Shown: positions 19,191 through 29,512, counted from the stretch's first letter. The stretch: 64,000 nucleotides of DNA from Elusimicrobiota bacterium (GCA_016714745.1 JADKCG010000003.1:62001-126000); one strand, 5' to 3'. Made by a program: numbers and translations. The notes: generated by a model not told the origin, from the sequence alone.

Positions 19191-20702
19191 ATGTACCGGA
19201 TCTCGAAAACCTTTACTTTCTTTCTCACGGCAATAATGTTCGCGGCAATTCCTTCCCTCTGGGCGGGCACACGCAAGGTGAATGTCCAGGGAAAATTGAC
19301 AGACAACGTCGGTACCCCTTTGGCCGGTGCCCAAACCGTGACCTTTAAGCTCTATGACGCCGCGACTGCCGGGACGATGGTCTGGACTTCGGGCGTTCTC
19401 ATCGTCACCCCCGCCAGCGGTGGCCTTTTCAACGTGCCTCTCCAAGACGGCACACCAAGCCTGGACAGCGTAAGCTTCGACCGGACATACTACCTCGGAA
19501 TCACCGTGGGTGCTGACTCCGAAATGACCCCCCGCCAGGAATTGGGGGCCAGCGCCCTCTCTTACGGGAGCCCAAAAGATTTTACGGTTAACAACAATCT
19601 GTCTGTGCTGAACGGCCGGGTGGGCATTGGGACCACGACCCCCGGAGAAGCACTGGATGTTCGCGGGAATGTTAAACTCGGTAGCCCAGGCATCCGGGCC
19701 CTGACTCCGACTTATTGGGGGTATTCTGCGGGGTATCCCGTCGTTCTACTCGGACCTACAAGTGGAACAGGAAACGTCGCCATCGGGTATGACCCATCTG
19801 GAAATTCTTACGGAGGGTTCACGGGCGACGGCCGGGAAGTTCTTTTTAGAAACGGGGCCCAATTCGTCACGCCAAATTCCGCCAACAATTCGTTTTACTT
19901 GTACCAAATGGTTTTGAAAGACGGCAAAGTCGGTATCGGAACCCCAACCCCCGGAGAAGCGCTGGAAGTTCGCGGAAACGTTAAGCTGAGCAACGCGTCC
20001 ATTAACATCCGGGCTATGACCCCGACGAATTGGGGTTACTCCACGGGCTATCCCGTCGTTCTGCTGGGCCCCACAAGCGGGGTGGGGAACGTCTCGATCG
20101 GTTACGACCCCTCCGGAAACCCGAATGGATCGTTCTCGGGGGACGGCCGGGAAGTGCTGTTTCGAAACGGGGCCCAATTCGTTACGCCGAACTCTGCCAA
20201 CAACTCCTTTAACCTGTATCAGATGGTTTTGAAAGACGGCAAAGTCGGTATCGGGACCCCCACTCCCCAATACGCTTTAGACGTTGCGGGGACTATCCGT
20301 GGCAACAACGTGACCCCTTCTGATAGAGGTTTAAAGAAAAACATTCGCCCCTTGGCGGGGGATACCCTTCGCAAGGTTTCTCAATTGAACGGGGTCAGTT
20401 TCGAATGGGACCGGAAGAAATTGAAAGATGTTCTTCGTCCCGCTTCGGCGGGGAAATCCGCTGGGGCGGCCCCGGCATCGATGAGCGATATGGAAGCCCA
20501 AGGTTTCCCCGAGACCCCGCAGATCGGATTGATCGCCCAGGATGTTGAAAAAGCGTTCCCATCGCTGGTCGAAACGGATGCCAACGGCGTCAAATCCGTC
20601 TATTATGTGGGGGTAACAGCGGTTCTGGTGGAAGCCCTAAAAGCCCAACAGAAACAGATCGAAGACCTGACCTCCCGCATAAAAGCCTTGGAAAAAAAGT
20701 GA
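19191..20702 (+). CDS. Exported fibre-like protein with C-terminal S74 intramolecular chaperone
   Basis: A signal peptide (to about residue 25, ending SLWAG) is followed by a beta-sandwich-like domain (KVNVQGKLTDNVGTPLAGAQ). Two nearly identical 103-105-residue units come next, and then a peptidase S74 domain: SDRGLKKNIRPLAG, QIGLIAQDVEKAFPSLV, and a terminal coiled coil VEALKAQQKQIEDLTSRI. S74 domains trimerise phage tail spikes and surface fibres and then cut themselves off. The RHS gene starts 10 bases after the stop, so the two are probably co-expressed. A fibre or adhesin role is inferred. Confidence 0.85.
   Translation: MYRISKTFTFFLTAIMFAAIPSLWAGTRKVNVQGKLTDNVGTPLAGAQTVTFKLYDAATAGTMVWTSGVLIVTPASGGLFNVPLQDGTPSLDSVSFDRTYYLGITVGADSEMTPRQELGASALSYGSPKDFTVNNNLSVLNGRVGIGTTTPGEALDVRGNVKLGSPGIRALTPTYWGYSAGYPVVLLGPTSGTGNVAIGYDPSGNSYGGFTGDGREVLFRNGAQFVTPNSANNSFYLYQMVLKDGKVGIGTPTPGEALEVRGNVKLSNASINIRAMTPTNWGYSTGYPVVLLGPTSGVGNVSIGYDPSGNPNGSFSGDGREVLFRNGAQFVTPNSANNSFNLYQMVLKDGKVGIGTPTPQYALDVAGTIRGNNVTPSDRGLKKNIRPLAGDTLRKVSQLNGVSFEWDRKKLKDVLRPASAGKSAGAAPASMSDMEAQGFPETPQIGLIAQDVEKAFPSLVETDANGVKSVYYVGVTAVLVEALKAQQKQIEDLTSRIKALEKK
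19614..20237 (+). repeat. Two tandem repeat units inside the S74 protein gene
   Basis: Unit 1 (19614-19922, 309 bases) and unit 2 (19923-20237, 315 bases) encode matching 103- and 105-residue blocks. Each begins with G-[RK]-V-G-I-G-T-x-T-P-G-E-A-L and contains GDGREVLFRNGAQFVTPNSA. A third partial start follows at 20238. Confidence 0.9.
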
Positions 20703-20712
20703 AATAGCCCGT

Positions 20713-23700
20713 ATGCCGCTCCTTCTCTTCCTCCTAGCCTTCATTATGGCGGCCCCGACCCTGGCCGGTGAGCGGTCCGGCCCCAACCCCGGGAACCTCG
20801 CCCCCTCAGGCGCCGCCAACGCAAGTCTGTTCACAGGCGCGTTCACCTATTCATATCCCATCGCAGTTCCCCCAGGCAGAAACGGCATGCAACCAAACTT
20901 AAACCTAACCTATAACTCCCAAGCCGGAAACGGCTGGTTAGGCATAGGGTGGGACTTAAGCGTTGGCGCGATTTTTCGAAGCACTAAGGATGGCCTTCCA
21001 AAATACACAGACACGGACACGTTTATGTTTTCACAGGGAGGCCAAACCCATGAGTTGGTTCCTGTCGGGAATGGCGAGTACCGAGTTCAAATCGAGGGGG
21101 CCTTTGTCAAAATAAAAAAAATCAGTGGTTCGGAATGGCGCGCCTGGGACAAAACTGGGAAGGAATTTATATTTCTGGGACTGGTCCCCGTGGGGTCTGA
21201 ATATTTTTATTGGGATCTCCGCAAAATCACCGACACGAACGGCAGTAAAATTGAGTTCAGTTCTTATTCAGAGGGAACCCCCATTGGGGGAGGAGGAGGC
21301 CATGGCGCTCCGGGGTTGCCGTGGTTTCTCTCTGCGGAAATTCTTTATACGGAAAAGTCCGGCGAAGGGTATAAAAACAAGATTAGTTTTGAAATGGAAA
21401 ATCGACCCGATCTTTTGACGGACTATCGATCTGGGATCGAGAGTAAAATCTCAAAACGACTCAAGAGGGTTTTCATTTTTTCAGAAGGGAACTTGGTGAG
21501 AAAATATGAAATTAACTACTCAACCACCATTGCCGGTCTTTCCGTTCTTTCCTCCATCAAGGAAATCGGGTCAGATGGCGTCACCTCCTTGCCTGAGACG
21601 CGATTTGCCTACGATGATATTTCAGGGTTTGCATACCAATCTTGGAATTCTAATTCTCTAAAGAACCCCTCAAGATTTGGGTTTTCCCACGTTGGTGATT
21701 TTAACGGGGACGGCTTGGACGACATTTTTTACCAACCAAGGGGTTATCCCGAATATTTTGTGGGGATAAGCGATGGGCAGGGATCCATTTCTTACTCCAA
21801 CTGGCACACCCTTCAAAATAATGCGGGATTCTATCCGGGTTGGTCGGGCGATTATAACGGAGACAGCAAGGACGACCTTTTCCATTTTATTAACCCGGGA
21901 GGGACTTCTCAGCTCCAGCATAACGTAGGGCTGTCCTCAGGGAACTTATTTTCTTTCACCACGTGGTTGAATGAAACTTTATCCGGCGGTTTTTACGGGG
22001 ATTCTATTGGCCCCGGCGATGTCAATGGGGATGGTCTAACGGATAATGTCTATTACAGGATGTCCAGCAATAAAGTGGGGGCATGGGCCACAGTCAATCT
22101 CGGCGGACGGTTCTCCGAATCGTCTTGGACCCTCACAGCTCCGTTCAGCGGAAATCCGGAACGAATTTGGAAATTAAGTGATTTTAATGGTGATGGGAAA
22201 GCGGATCTTTTGCTCTGGAATGGGGGTGCGGGGGATAAGAAATTAAGAGTGGGTGTGTCCAACGGAACAGCATTTTCGTTTGAAACATGGGCGACTCTTT
22301 CCGTTTCATTGAACTCGTATAGCAATTTATCTTTCGGAGATTTTAACGGAGATGGGTTGAGCGATTTTTCATTTATCGGATCAGACGCGCAAACATGGGT
22401 TGGACTTAGCACCGGAAAATCGTTTATCGTGACCTCGTGGAACAGTGCTTCGTTTGGTCAAGGGGCAAGCACTCTTTTGGGTTCAGGCGATTTCAATGGG
22501 GACGGATTGGATGATTTGGCATTTTACGATGTGAACGGCAAAACCTACTTAGGTCTGAGTTCAGGAAGTGGGTTCTCATTCAACCTGTCTTGCACTGCCC
22601 CCTCTGGGACGGATCGACGTTTCTTTAACGCAGATTTTGACGGTGATGGGGCCATGGATTTGGCGATGTTGGATAAAGATGGCTTGACATGGGTGGGGCG
22701 GTTTCAGACCGCATCCCCCCCACTTTTACGAGAAATAAAATCGCCTCTCAGCGGAAAAACCAATATTATTTACACTCGTTACAAATCCCGCGATGCGTCG
22801 AAGTTGCCATTTTCCGTTGGTGTTGTTGAATCCATGACGATATCGGATGGGATGGGTAGTTCCGCGACGAATCGTTTTGCTTATTCAGAAGGACTTTACG
22901 ACAAAACACCATGGAGTAAGAAAGAGTTCCTTGGTTTCAAAACCGTTACCGTGACCGATGCGGTTGGCAACAAATCTGTGACGACCTTCCGACAAGACGG
23001 TGGCGCGGTAAACGGCGTTAACTTGTTCAAGGGGCAGGTTGAAAAGGTGGAGACCTTTGACGCCGCCAACAACCCGCTAACAAAAACCGTTAACTCGTTT
23101 TCCTATACCCAACCTTTTCCCGGGGTCTATTTCCCAATCACCGCGCGGACGGACACATATCAACTGGGTTCGGTTGGTTCCAAGCAGACGGCGGTGGAAT
23201 ACACCTATGACGCCTACGGCAACGTCACCCAATCCCACAGCCTGGGTGATGTGACCGACCCCTCCGACGATCAAACGACGCTGACCGACTACGCCTATAA
23301 CACGAGTTCTTACTTGGTGGGTTTACCGGGGCGAGTGCGCCTGCAAGACGCCTCCGGCACCACGATCCGCCAAAGCTGGACATATTATGACAACGCCATG
23401 GATTGGGCCACTCCGCCAGTAAAAGGCAACGCCACGAAATCATCATCCTGGTGGAGCGGCGGGTCAGACCCCACCGTCACTCGGGTTTTCGACGTTTACG
23501 GCAACGTCACCGACCAGTATGACGCCTTGTGGAACGCCACGGGCGGTAGCCAAGGTAATCACGTCCAAACCACTTACGATGCCACCTATCATCAATTCCC
23601 TGTCCAGACTTCTAATGCTCTGGGCCAAACAGAAAGTTCAACCTTTAATACCGGCACCGGCCAAGTGCTCACCCACACGGACCTTAACCAGCAGACCACC

Positions 23701-26700
23701 ACGTATCAATACGACGTTTTTGGTCGACCGTCAAAGATTTTCAACTCCTTAGACAACGCCGTTTTCCCCACCACCGAATACCAGTATTTTATAAATGCCG
23801 CACCACCCCACTCTGTCGTGACCAAATCGAGGGTGGAGCACAGGGTCGCTGGTACGCTTGACACATATACCTTCTTGGACGGCTTGGGCCGAAACGTCCA
23901 GACAAAAACGCCCATGCCCCAAGGCAAACAATTGGTGGAAGGGATGGTGACCTACAACAGCCGCGGCCTGGTAGATCGTCGCTATATGCCCTACGTGGCC
24001 AGCACGACAGTGGCGCTGGAACGTCTGCCGGCGGTTCCGACGTATGCGAGCATGTCGTATGATGCCTTGGGCCGAGTGATGCGGGTGACAAACCCCGACA
24101 GCACAAGTGCCCAGACAAGTTATTCCAATTGGTCGGAAACCGTCACTGACCCCAACAGTCATCAAAAGGTTTACAACCGGGACGCTTATGGGCGCATTGT
24201 CCGCGTTGATGAACTCATCAGCGGCCAAACCCAAAGCTCTCTCTACCAATACGATCCCCTGGGCAATTTGAAACAGATCACCAACGCCCAAGGGCAGGTC
24301 ACCACCGTCACCTACGACAGCTTGTCGCGAAAGACGGCGCTCGACGATCCGCAGATGGGTCGCTGGACTTACACTTACGATATCAATGGCAACCTGACAA
24401 CTCAGACCGATGCTTTACTGCAGATCAGTACAATGACCTACGACCGCCTGGGGCGCCTCAGCAAAAAGCAAACAGCCGAGGGTAACATACTTTATGGTTA
24501 CGACGCCGGATCAAACCGGATCGGACGCTTATCCCAAGTGACGGACCTTTACGGAATCAACCACAGCTACTTCTATGACGACCTGGGACAATTGACGATC
24601 AAATCTCGGACGGTTGGCGGCGTGATGTACGACAGCACGACAGATTACGACGCTTTAGGCCGAGAGAAATCGTTGACTTACCCTGACGGCTTTAGCATAA
24701 AAAATGTGTATGACGGCGGGGCCCCATCGCGGGTGGATAAAGGAGACGGCACATTCACCTATGCAACGATGGCCTACGACACCGTCGGCACAGGAAAGCT
24801 GAAGACCCTGACACTTGGCAACGGGGCGGTAACGACCTACGCGTATAACGCCACCACCCAACGGTTAAGCAGTCTGCTGACCACGGCCGGCGGGCAAACG
24901 ATACAGAACTTATCCTATGGTTTCGACAACGGAGGAAACATTACCCGCATCACCGACAATGCAACGGGCGGGCAAAACCAAACATTCACCTACGACGCGT
25001 TGGACCGATTGGTTCAAGCGGTGGGGGGATATGGGACGAAAAATTACGCGTATGACGCGGTGGGGAATCTGCAGAGCTCCCCTGACAACTCCCAAGTGGG
25101 ATGGGACGGAGAATCGTTGGCCGGGTTGACGACGGAAACGGGGAACCCTCTCTTGGTCGGAAATGGCCGGATTGGCAGCGCGGTGTATTTTGATGGAAAT
25201 AGTCGAGCGAGAATCACGGGATCGGAAAGTCTAAGTTTGGGCTCGGCCCTCACAGTCTCGGTGTCAGTCCGTCCATCGGCCCTGGGATCGTATCCCGTTT
25301 GGAAAGACGGATCCTTTGGGTTTATTTTTCAAGGGAACGGGGATATTCAAGGAAGTTTAACGACCAGCGGAACAGGGACGATCACGTTAACGGCAACCGG
25401 AACAGCGCGGGTGGGGATCTGGCACGCGGTGGCGCTGACCTACGACGGGAGCACGGCGAAGCTGTATGTGAATGGAACGGTGAAGGCCCAACAGGCCGCG
25501 ACGGGGACTGTACAAGGCGCAGGGAACGGTATTATTCTGGGCGGATATGGGTTTAAAGGGATCATCGATGAATTCTGGCTCACCCCCCGGGCGCAGGCCG
25601 CAAGCGAGGCGCAGGAACAATACGCGGCCCTACCCAATTTGCTTCCGTATCAACCAGTGACCCCCCAACCCACCGATGGGCGGACGATCGGTGTTGCGGG
25701 AACCTCTTACACATTTCAATTGATGAGCTGGGATTTGGATGGCGACCCCATCAAATATCGGATCAACTGGGGCGACGGCACACCACTTCAAGACACCCCC
25801 TCTGGCGCTGGGGGAGTTTTGGTAATGGCCACGCACACTTTTACAACAGCTGGGGTTTATAACGTAAAAGCCCAGGCGGTGCAAACGGTGGGAGGGGTAG
25901 AGGGAGCGTCTCTTTGGAGCCCGACATTTACGTACAGCGTTGCGGCAACGGTGGGGGCGAAACTGGATGGGTTTCTTCTCGTCGGTGCTTCTGGGAATGC
26001 GGCAAGTTCTGTTAGCAAGCGTGTGACAATGACGATTGGCGAACCGGTGGTATCCCAGGTAGGATCGGCGCACTATGGAATTTCCTTGGGTTATCAGGGC
26101 ACGCTCACATTACCCAGTTCATACACACCGTTAACATTAGGCCCTGCTGGCCCCGGCGGCCAGGAAACACTTCCACCTAGCCGACCCACAATGACGGCCA
26201 CCTTGGCGTTAACGGGGTCCACCAGTGCAGAAGTGACCCAGATCGCCAAATCCCTACGACAAAACCCTTTGTCCCAATTGCGTGATGCCAATGGCAATTA
26301 CCGCGTCAGCAATGGCAAATGGATAAAGTTCGACGCCAATAATCGCCCCATAAGAATTGTCACGAGCGATGGAACAAAGACGGACATGGTTTATGCGTAC
26401 GATGGAGCCAGAGTAAAGAAGACAGTCACCCCGCCCAGCGGCCCCGCCGTGACCACGATTTATATTGGAGACATCTACGAAAAGACCGGGACGCAAGTGA
26501 CCACGCACATCTTTGCCGGAGGCCAGCGGATCGCCAGCAAGACAGGAGCCACAGTCCTCTATTTCCACCAAGATCACCTGGGATCAACGAGCCTCATCAC
26601 CAACAGCGTCGGAGCGGTGGTGCAAACCACGAAATATCTTCCATTCGGAATGACGTGGTCAACCAGCGGATCGTTGACAGACATCAATTTCACCGGTCAC

Positions 26701-27690
26701 CGGTTGGACGCCAGCGACGGTCTGATCTACATGAAGGCGCGGTATTATGACCCGGAGATAGGGCGGTGGATCTCCCCGGATATCATCGTTGAAAATCCGT
26801 TTGATCCGCAATCGTTGAACCGCTACGCCTACTGCCGCAACAATCCGATCAACTTCTATGACCCACTGGGGCTTTGGCGAATAAGTTTTAGTTTCCATTA
26901 TGTGATCGGAGGCCATATTTCGTACGACTCCAAGAGCGGCCATTTAAGAACAGGTGCTGGAGTGGGATTTGGTGGGGGTTTCAGTTTCGGGAACAGCAAC
27001 TGGGATGTCGGAGCTTCAAAAGGCTACTATGTTGATGTGGGCTATGACAACAAGATGAAGAGCGGATATGTCACAGCTCAATATGGCGGTGGAATCATGG
27101 GGCCCGGGGCCACGAACGGGTTTGGTTACGGAGGGTCTGGGACCTATTATTTCAACCAGGGGGAATATCAAGTGGGAGCCGGTGTTGGATACTACGGAGC
27201 CAATGCCAATGTCGGCTATTCCAGCTTTGGTGACGGAAGTTGGAGTTACGGTGGAGGTTTCGCCCAATTCAGTGCCACCTATAACGAAGCGTCGAGGAGT
27301 TGGAGTTACTTTTATACTCTTGATACTAAAGATTGGAAAGAAAAATATAAAAATGAGCAGATGCGCAGTAGGGAAAACGGTGGCAATGGTTACGGCCCAG
27401 TGATGGAGAACCCAATTGCGAGCGCTTTTTTCAAAGGGCTTGACTGGATCGCGACAGTGACGGCGGGTAGGACCCCGGCAGATATGCATGATAAGGGATA
27501 TGCCAATGGTGACAATAAAGCTAAAACGGATTTTGGATTGATGACAAATATGGCGACCGGAGCCGCATCGGCATTCTCATACCAAAATGGTTTGTTTAAC
27601 ACTACTGTTGGACTAGCGCTGAGCCCGATCTATTACGGAGGCGTTGCCATAGGCGGCGGGCCAGCGTACAGAGACGCACAAAAAAAATGA
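20713..27690 (+). CDS. Giant exported SpvB/RHS-repeat protein with variable C-terminal domain
   Basis: A 19-residue signal peptide precedes an SpvB-like N-terminal domain (LTYNSQAGNGWLGIGWDLSV). FG-GAP/VCBS calcium-binding repeats of D-F-N-G-D-G type follow at residues about 329-641, then RHS/YD repeats (about 750-1430), a LamG-like lectin module (about 1490), a PKD-like module (YRINWGDGTPLQD, about 1681) and the RHS core (YFHQDHLGSTSLITN at 1950 to NPINFYDPLGLW at about 2055). The last 270 residues are a unique tip rich in Gly/Tyr beta segments, with HDKGYANGDNKAKTD near 2259. RHS shells encapsulate a toxic or effector tip. The 2,325-codon frame is unbroken. It overlaps the next gene by four bases. 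Confidence 0.92.
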   Translation: MPLLLFLLAFIMAAPTLAGERSGPNPGNLAPSGAANASLFTGAFTYSYPIAVPPGRNGMQPNLNLTYNSQAGNGWLGIGWDLSVGAIFRSTKDGLPKYTDTDTFMFSQGGQTHELVPVGNGEYRVQIEGAFVKIKKISGSEWRAWDKTGKEFIFLGLVPVGSEYFYWDLRKITDTNGSKIEFSSYSEGTPIGGGGGHGAPGLPWFLSAEILYTEKSGEGYKNKISFEMENRPDLLTDYRSGIESKISKRLKRVFIFSEGNLVRKYEINYSTTIAGLSVLSSIKEIGSDGVTSLPETRFAYDDISGFAYQSWNSNSLKNPSRFGFSHVGDFNGDGLDDIFYQPRGYPEYFVGISDGQGSISYSNWHTLQNNAGFYPGWSGDYNGDSKDDLFHFINPGGTSQLQHNVGLSSGNLFSFTTWLNETLSGGFYGDSIGPGDVNGDGLTDNVYYRMSSNKVGAWATVNLGGRFSESSWTLTAPFSGNPERIWKLSDFNGDGKADLLLWNGGAGDKKLRVGVSNGTAFSFETWATLSVSLNSYSNLSFGDFNGDGLSDFSFIGSDAQTWVGLSTGKSFIVTSWNSASFGQGASTLLGSGDFNGDGLDDLAFYDVNGKTYLGLSSGSGFSFNLSCTAPSGTDRRFFNADFDGDGAMDLAMLDKDGLTWVGRFQTASPPLLREIKSPLSGKTNIIYTRYKSRDASKLPFSVGVVESMTISDGMGSSATNRFAYSEGLYDKTPWSKKEFLGFKTVTVTDAVGNKSVTTFRQDGGAVNGVNLFKGQVEKVETFDAANNPLTKTVNSFSYTQPFPGVYFPITARTDTYQLGSVGSKQTAVEYTYDAYGNVTQSHSLGDVTDPSDDQTTLTDYAYNTSSYLVGLPGRVRLQDASGTTIRQSWTYYDNAMDWATPPVKGNATKSSSWWSGGSDPTVTRVFDVYGNVTDQYDALWNATGGSQGNHVQTTYDATYHQFPVQTSNALGQTESSTFNTGTGQVLTHTDLNQQTTTYQYDVFGRPSKIFNSLDNAVFPTTEYQYFINAAPPHSVVTKSRVEHRVAGTLDTYTFLDGLGRNVQTKTPMPQGKQLVEGMVTYNSRGLVDRRYMPYVASTTVALERLPAVPTYASMSYDALGRVMRVTNPDSTSAQTSYSNWSETVTDPNSHQKVYNRDAYGRIVRVDELISGQTQSSLYQYDPLGNLKQITNAQGQVTTVTYDSLSRKTALDDPQMGRWTYTYDINGNLTTQTDALLQISTMTYDRLGRLSKKQTAEGNILYGYDAGSNRIGRLSQVTDLYGINHSYFYDDLGQLTIKSRTVGGVMYDSTTDYDALGREKSLTYPDGFSIKNVYDGGAPSRVDKGDGTFTYATMAYDTVGTGKLKTLTLGNGAVTTYAYNATTQRLSSLLTTAGGQTIQNLSYGFDNGGNITRITDNATGGQNQTFTYDALDRLVQAVGGYGTKNYAYDAVGNLQSSPDNSQVGWDGESLAGLTTETGNPLLVGNGRIGSAVYFDGNSRARITGSESLSLGSALTVSVSVRPSALGSYPVWKDGSFGFIFQGNGDIQGSLTTSGTGTITLTATGTARVGIWHAVALTYDGSTAKLYVNGTVKAQQAATGTVQGAGNGIILGGYGFKGIIDEFWLTPRAQAASEAQEQYAALPNLLPYQPVTPQPTDGRTIGVAGTSYTFQLMSWDLDGDPIKYRINWGDGTPLQDTPSGAGGVLVMATHTFTTAGVYNVKAQAVQTVGGVEGASLWSPTFTYSVAATVGAKLDGFLLVGASGNAASSVSKRVTMTIGEPVVSQVGSAHYGISLGYQGTLTLPSSYTPLTLGPAGPGGQETLPPSRPTMTATLALTGSTSAEVTQIAKSLRQNPLSQLRDANGNYRVSNGKWIKFDANNRPIRIVTSDGTKTDMVYAYDGARVKKTVTPPSGPAVTTIYIGDIYEKTGTQVTTHIFAGGQRIASKTGATVLYFHQDHLGSTSLITNSVGAVVQTTKYLPFGMTWSTSGSLTDINFTGHRLDASDGLIYMKARYYDPEIGRWISPDIIVENPFDPQSLNRYAYCRNNPINFYDPLGLWRISFSFHYVIGGHISYDSKSGHLRTGAGVGFGGGFSFGNSNWDVGASKGYYVDVGYDNKMKSGYVTAQYGGGIMGPGATNGFGYGGSGTYYFNQGEYQVGAGVGYYGANANVGYSSFGDGSWSYGGGFAQFSATYNEASRSWSYFYTLDTKDWKEKYKNEQMRSRENGGNGYGPVMENPIASAFFKGLDWIATVTAGRTPADMHDKGYANGDNKAKTDFGLMTNMATGAASAFSYQNGLFNTTVGLALSPIYYGGVAIGGGPAYRDAQKK

Positions 27691-28631
27691 GCCCAGTGAA
27701 AATATCAAAATACATGCGAGAAATATTTTTTGTAGCAGCATTTTTATCTGCCATTGTAGGCGTTCATTCTTGGGCAGATGAGGGAGACGGTCCCTCAGTA
27801 GAGGGATCCAAGCCTTTGATGGTTCGTCAAGAATTTTCAAAATGGACACCTTTTAAGTTTAACTTGTGGGGCCGCAATGTCGCGGTCCCAAAGCGAGATT
27901 CTGTGTATGGTCTTAATTTGGGGTTATGGGGGACATTCAGCACAAAAGTTTATGGTGTTCAGGCAGCGCCCCTTGGATCCGTCTCATATAAAGCCATAGG
28001 GCTCCAAACAGGATTGTATGCTGCTTCGACCCGTATGGCTGGAATACAAATTGCGGGGTTCACAAATCTTGATTATTTGCTTGTGGGTGGTGAAGAAAGG
28101 AAAACATACGGATTGCAGATTCACGGGTTTGGCTGGTCTGACATGTTAGTGGGTGGACAGATTGGAGGGATTAACACAGCTGGAAAAGGAAAATGGGCAC
28201 AAATTGGGGGATTTAATTCAGCGACTCTTTTTGACGGAGTTCAGCTGGGCGGCCTTAATTTGGATCATTCATACCGGGGTGTTCAAGTGGGGGTGATGAA
28301 TTGGGTAACGGCATTTGATCCCGATGTCCCGCAACCCGTCGGTGTAGCAGGGACACAGCTTGGAATATTTAATAGGTGCCATGGAAAGTTGAGAGGCACG
28401 CAAGTAGGGCTTGGGAATTTTATTTTCACTACCGATAAACAGGCAGGAATACCGGCAAGTGGTTCCGGATTCCAGTTGGGAGGTACCAACTTTGCTGACG
28501 AATTCAAAGGTGTGCAAATCGGATTTTTGAACTTTTGTCGGACATTGAAAGGCGTTCAAATCGGAATTGTAAACGCGATTTGGAACGAGAACATAAAAAG
28601 GATATTGCCTTTAATCAACGCCTCTTTTTAG
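27687..28631 (+). CDS. Exported repeat protein (LA_2272-like surface repeats)
   Basis: After a signal peptide (to about residue 30) the protein is built from short repeats of the form G-[VT]-Q-[LVI]-G-x-x-N, such as GVQLGGLNLD, GVQVGVMNWV, GTQLGIFNR, GVQIGFLNF and GVQIGIVNAI. This resembles the LA_2272 surface-repeat family of Leptospira and other bacteria (recollection). The repeats would form an exported beta structure. Its start lies within the last codons of the RHS gene (ATGA), the slot normally used by an immunity gene, yet it is exported. A periplasmic or surface immunity or partner role is only inferred. Confidence 0.7.
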   Translation: MSPVKISKYMREIFFVAAFLSAIVGVHSWADEGDGPSVEGSKPLMVRQEFSKWTPFKFNLWGRNVAVPKRDSVYGLNLGLWGTFSTKVYGVQAAPLGSVSYKAIGLQTGLYAASTRMAGIQIAGFTNLDYLLVGGEERKTYGLQIHGFGWSDMLVGGQIGGINTAGKGKWAQIGGFNSATLFDGVQLGGLNLDHSYRGVQVGVMNWVTAFDPDVPQPVGVAGTQLGIFNRCHGKLRGTQVGLGNFIFTTDKQAGIPASGSGFQLGGTNFADEFKGVQIGFLNFCRTLKGVQIGIVNAIWNENIKRILPLINASF

Positions 28632-28648
28632 GAGGTGTTTGGGCAGGG

Positions 28649-28844
28649 GGACGTATTTCGGAAATTAGGTTATTTCCATTCTCCCAGGATGAATTGACCT
28701 TTTTTTGATTCTTCCGGAGACATTCTGAAAAACCCTGGGGATAAGGGGACGCATTCCGTTTATTGGTTTTCTTGACATGATTGACTTGGATGATTGGTAT
28801 CTCGCCATGTCACGTCAAGAGCGATTGCTGGTTCCCGAATGTCC
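28649..28844. repeat. Repeat remnants in the gap after the RHS unit
   Basis: The 284-base gap 28632-28915 holds GGGGGACGTATTTCG followed by a GGAAATTAGGTTATTTCC hairpin, which is related to the gyrA terminator region. It also holds a 100-base segment (28742-28844) repeated with about 85 % identity at 33008-33107. The latter reads on the plus strand as a short peptide (DLDDWYLAM, then RLLVPEC), probably the relic of a lost gene. It starts with the GGGGACG motif. Confidence 0.6.
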
Positions 28845-28915
28845 ACCCCCGATAGACGATTAGGCAACGTCCCCATCTTTGCCTCCGACAGAGCCGAGCA
28901 ACAAGGAGCCAAGAT

Positions 28916-29473
28916 ATGAAAAAGTCGTATTGCATTATTTTATTGGCCTCATTTTTTAATTTCTCCGTGAATACACCTGAGGTTTTAGGTGGTGACTTCC
29001 AACAGCCCGGAATGGAGCAGGAAGGGAATTCTCCTTCTGTCAAAACGGATGCCGATGATCTTCGCGCTAAAGAGGAATTGCGTTGGCGGAAACAGTGGTC
29101 TGCCGCCAAAGTTCAAGAGAGAGGATTATTTATCGCGGGGCTCGGCGGCGCCGTGGCCGGGGCGGCCGTGGTGGTTGCAGGGGTGGCGGAGGTCAACAGT
29201 GCCGATAACACGCCGGGGTGTTCCCGTGACGGCAACGAAATCCTTTGCGACAGTGCGGCGAGCCAATCCGAAGCCCAAGACAAATTGGACGGCGGCCGAT
29301 CCAAAGCGGCGATCGGCCTGGTGGTCCTGGGGATTGGCGCCGGGCTCGGCGTCTGGGGCGTCGTTCGAGGAAACGAAGCCGACCGCCTGAAGGGCGTGGG
29401 AAAGAAGAAATTACGTTGGATGACGACCCAAGGGCGGGATGGAATGGCCGTGATGCTTAGTCGATCGTTTTAG
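28916..29473 (+). CDS. Exported or membrane protein of unknown function
   Basis: The 185-residue product has an N-terminal signal-like segment (YCIILLASFFNFSV) and two later hydrophobic Gly/Ala-rich helices (GLFIAGLGGAVAGAAVVVAG and AAIGLVVLGIGAGLGVWGVV). A short loop between them contains two Cys. The ribosome site AAGGAG precedes the ATG. No family is recognised. It lies between the RHS unit and a lipoprotein gene in the same direction. Confidence 0.6.
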   Translation: MKKSYCIILLASFFNFSVNTPEVLGGDFQQPGMEQEGNSPSVKTDADDLRAKEELRWRKQWSAAKVQERGLFIAGLGGAVAGAAVVVAGVAEVNSADNTPGCSRDGNEILCDSAASQSEAQDKLDGGRSKAAIGLVVLGIGAGLGVWGVVRGNEADRLKGVGKKKLRWMTTQGRDGMAVMLSRSF

Positions 29474-29512
29474 TATCGAGCAGAAAATTTATCTAAATTA
29501 AGAGGGGATCGT

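Noticed and set aside
19614..20237. Tandem repeats considered as a CRISPR-like array
   Set aside because: The units are 0.3 kb, coding and without spacers. They are protein repeats in the S74 gene.
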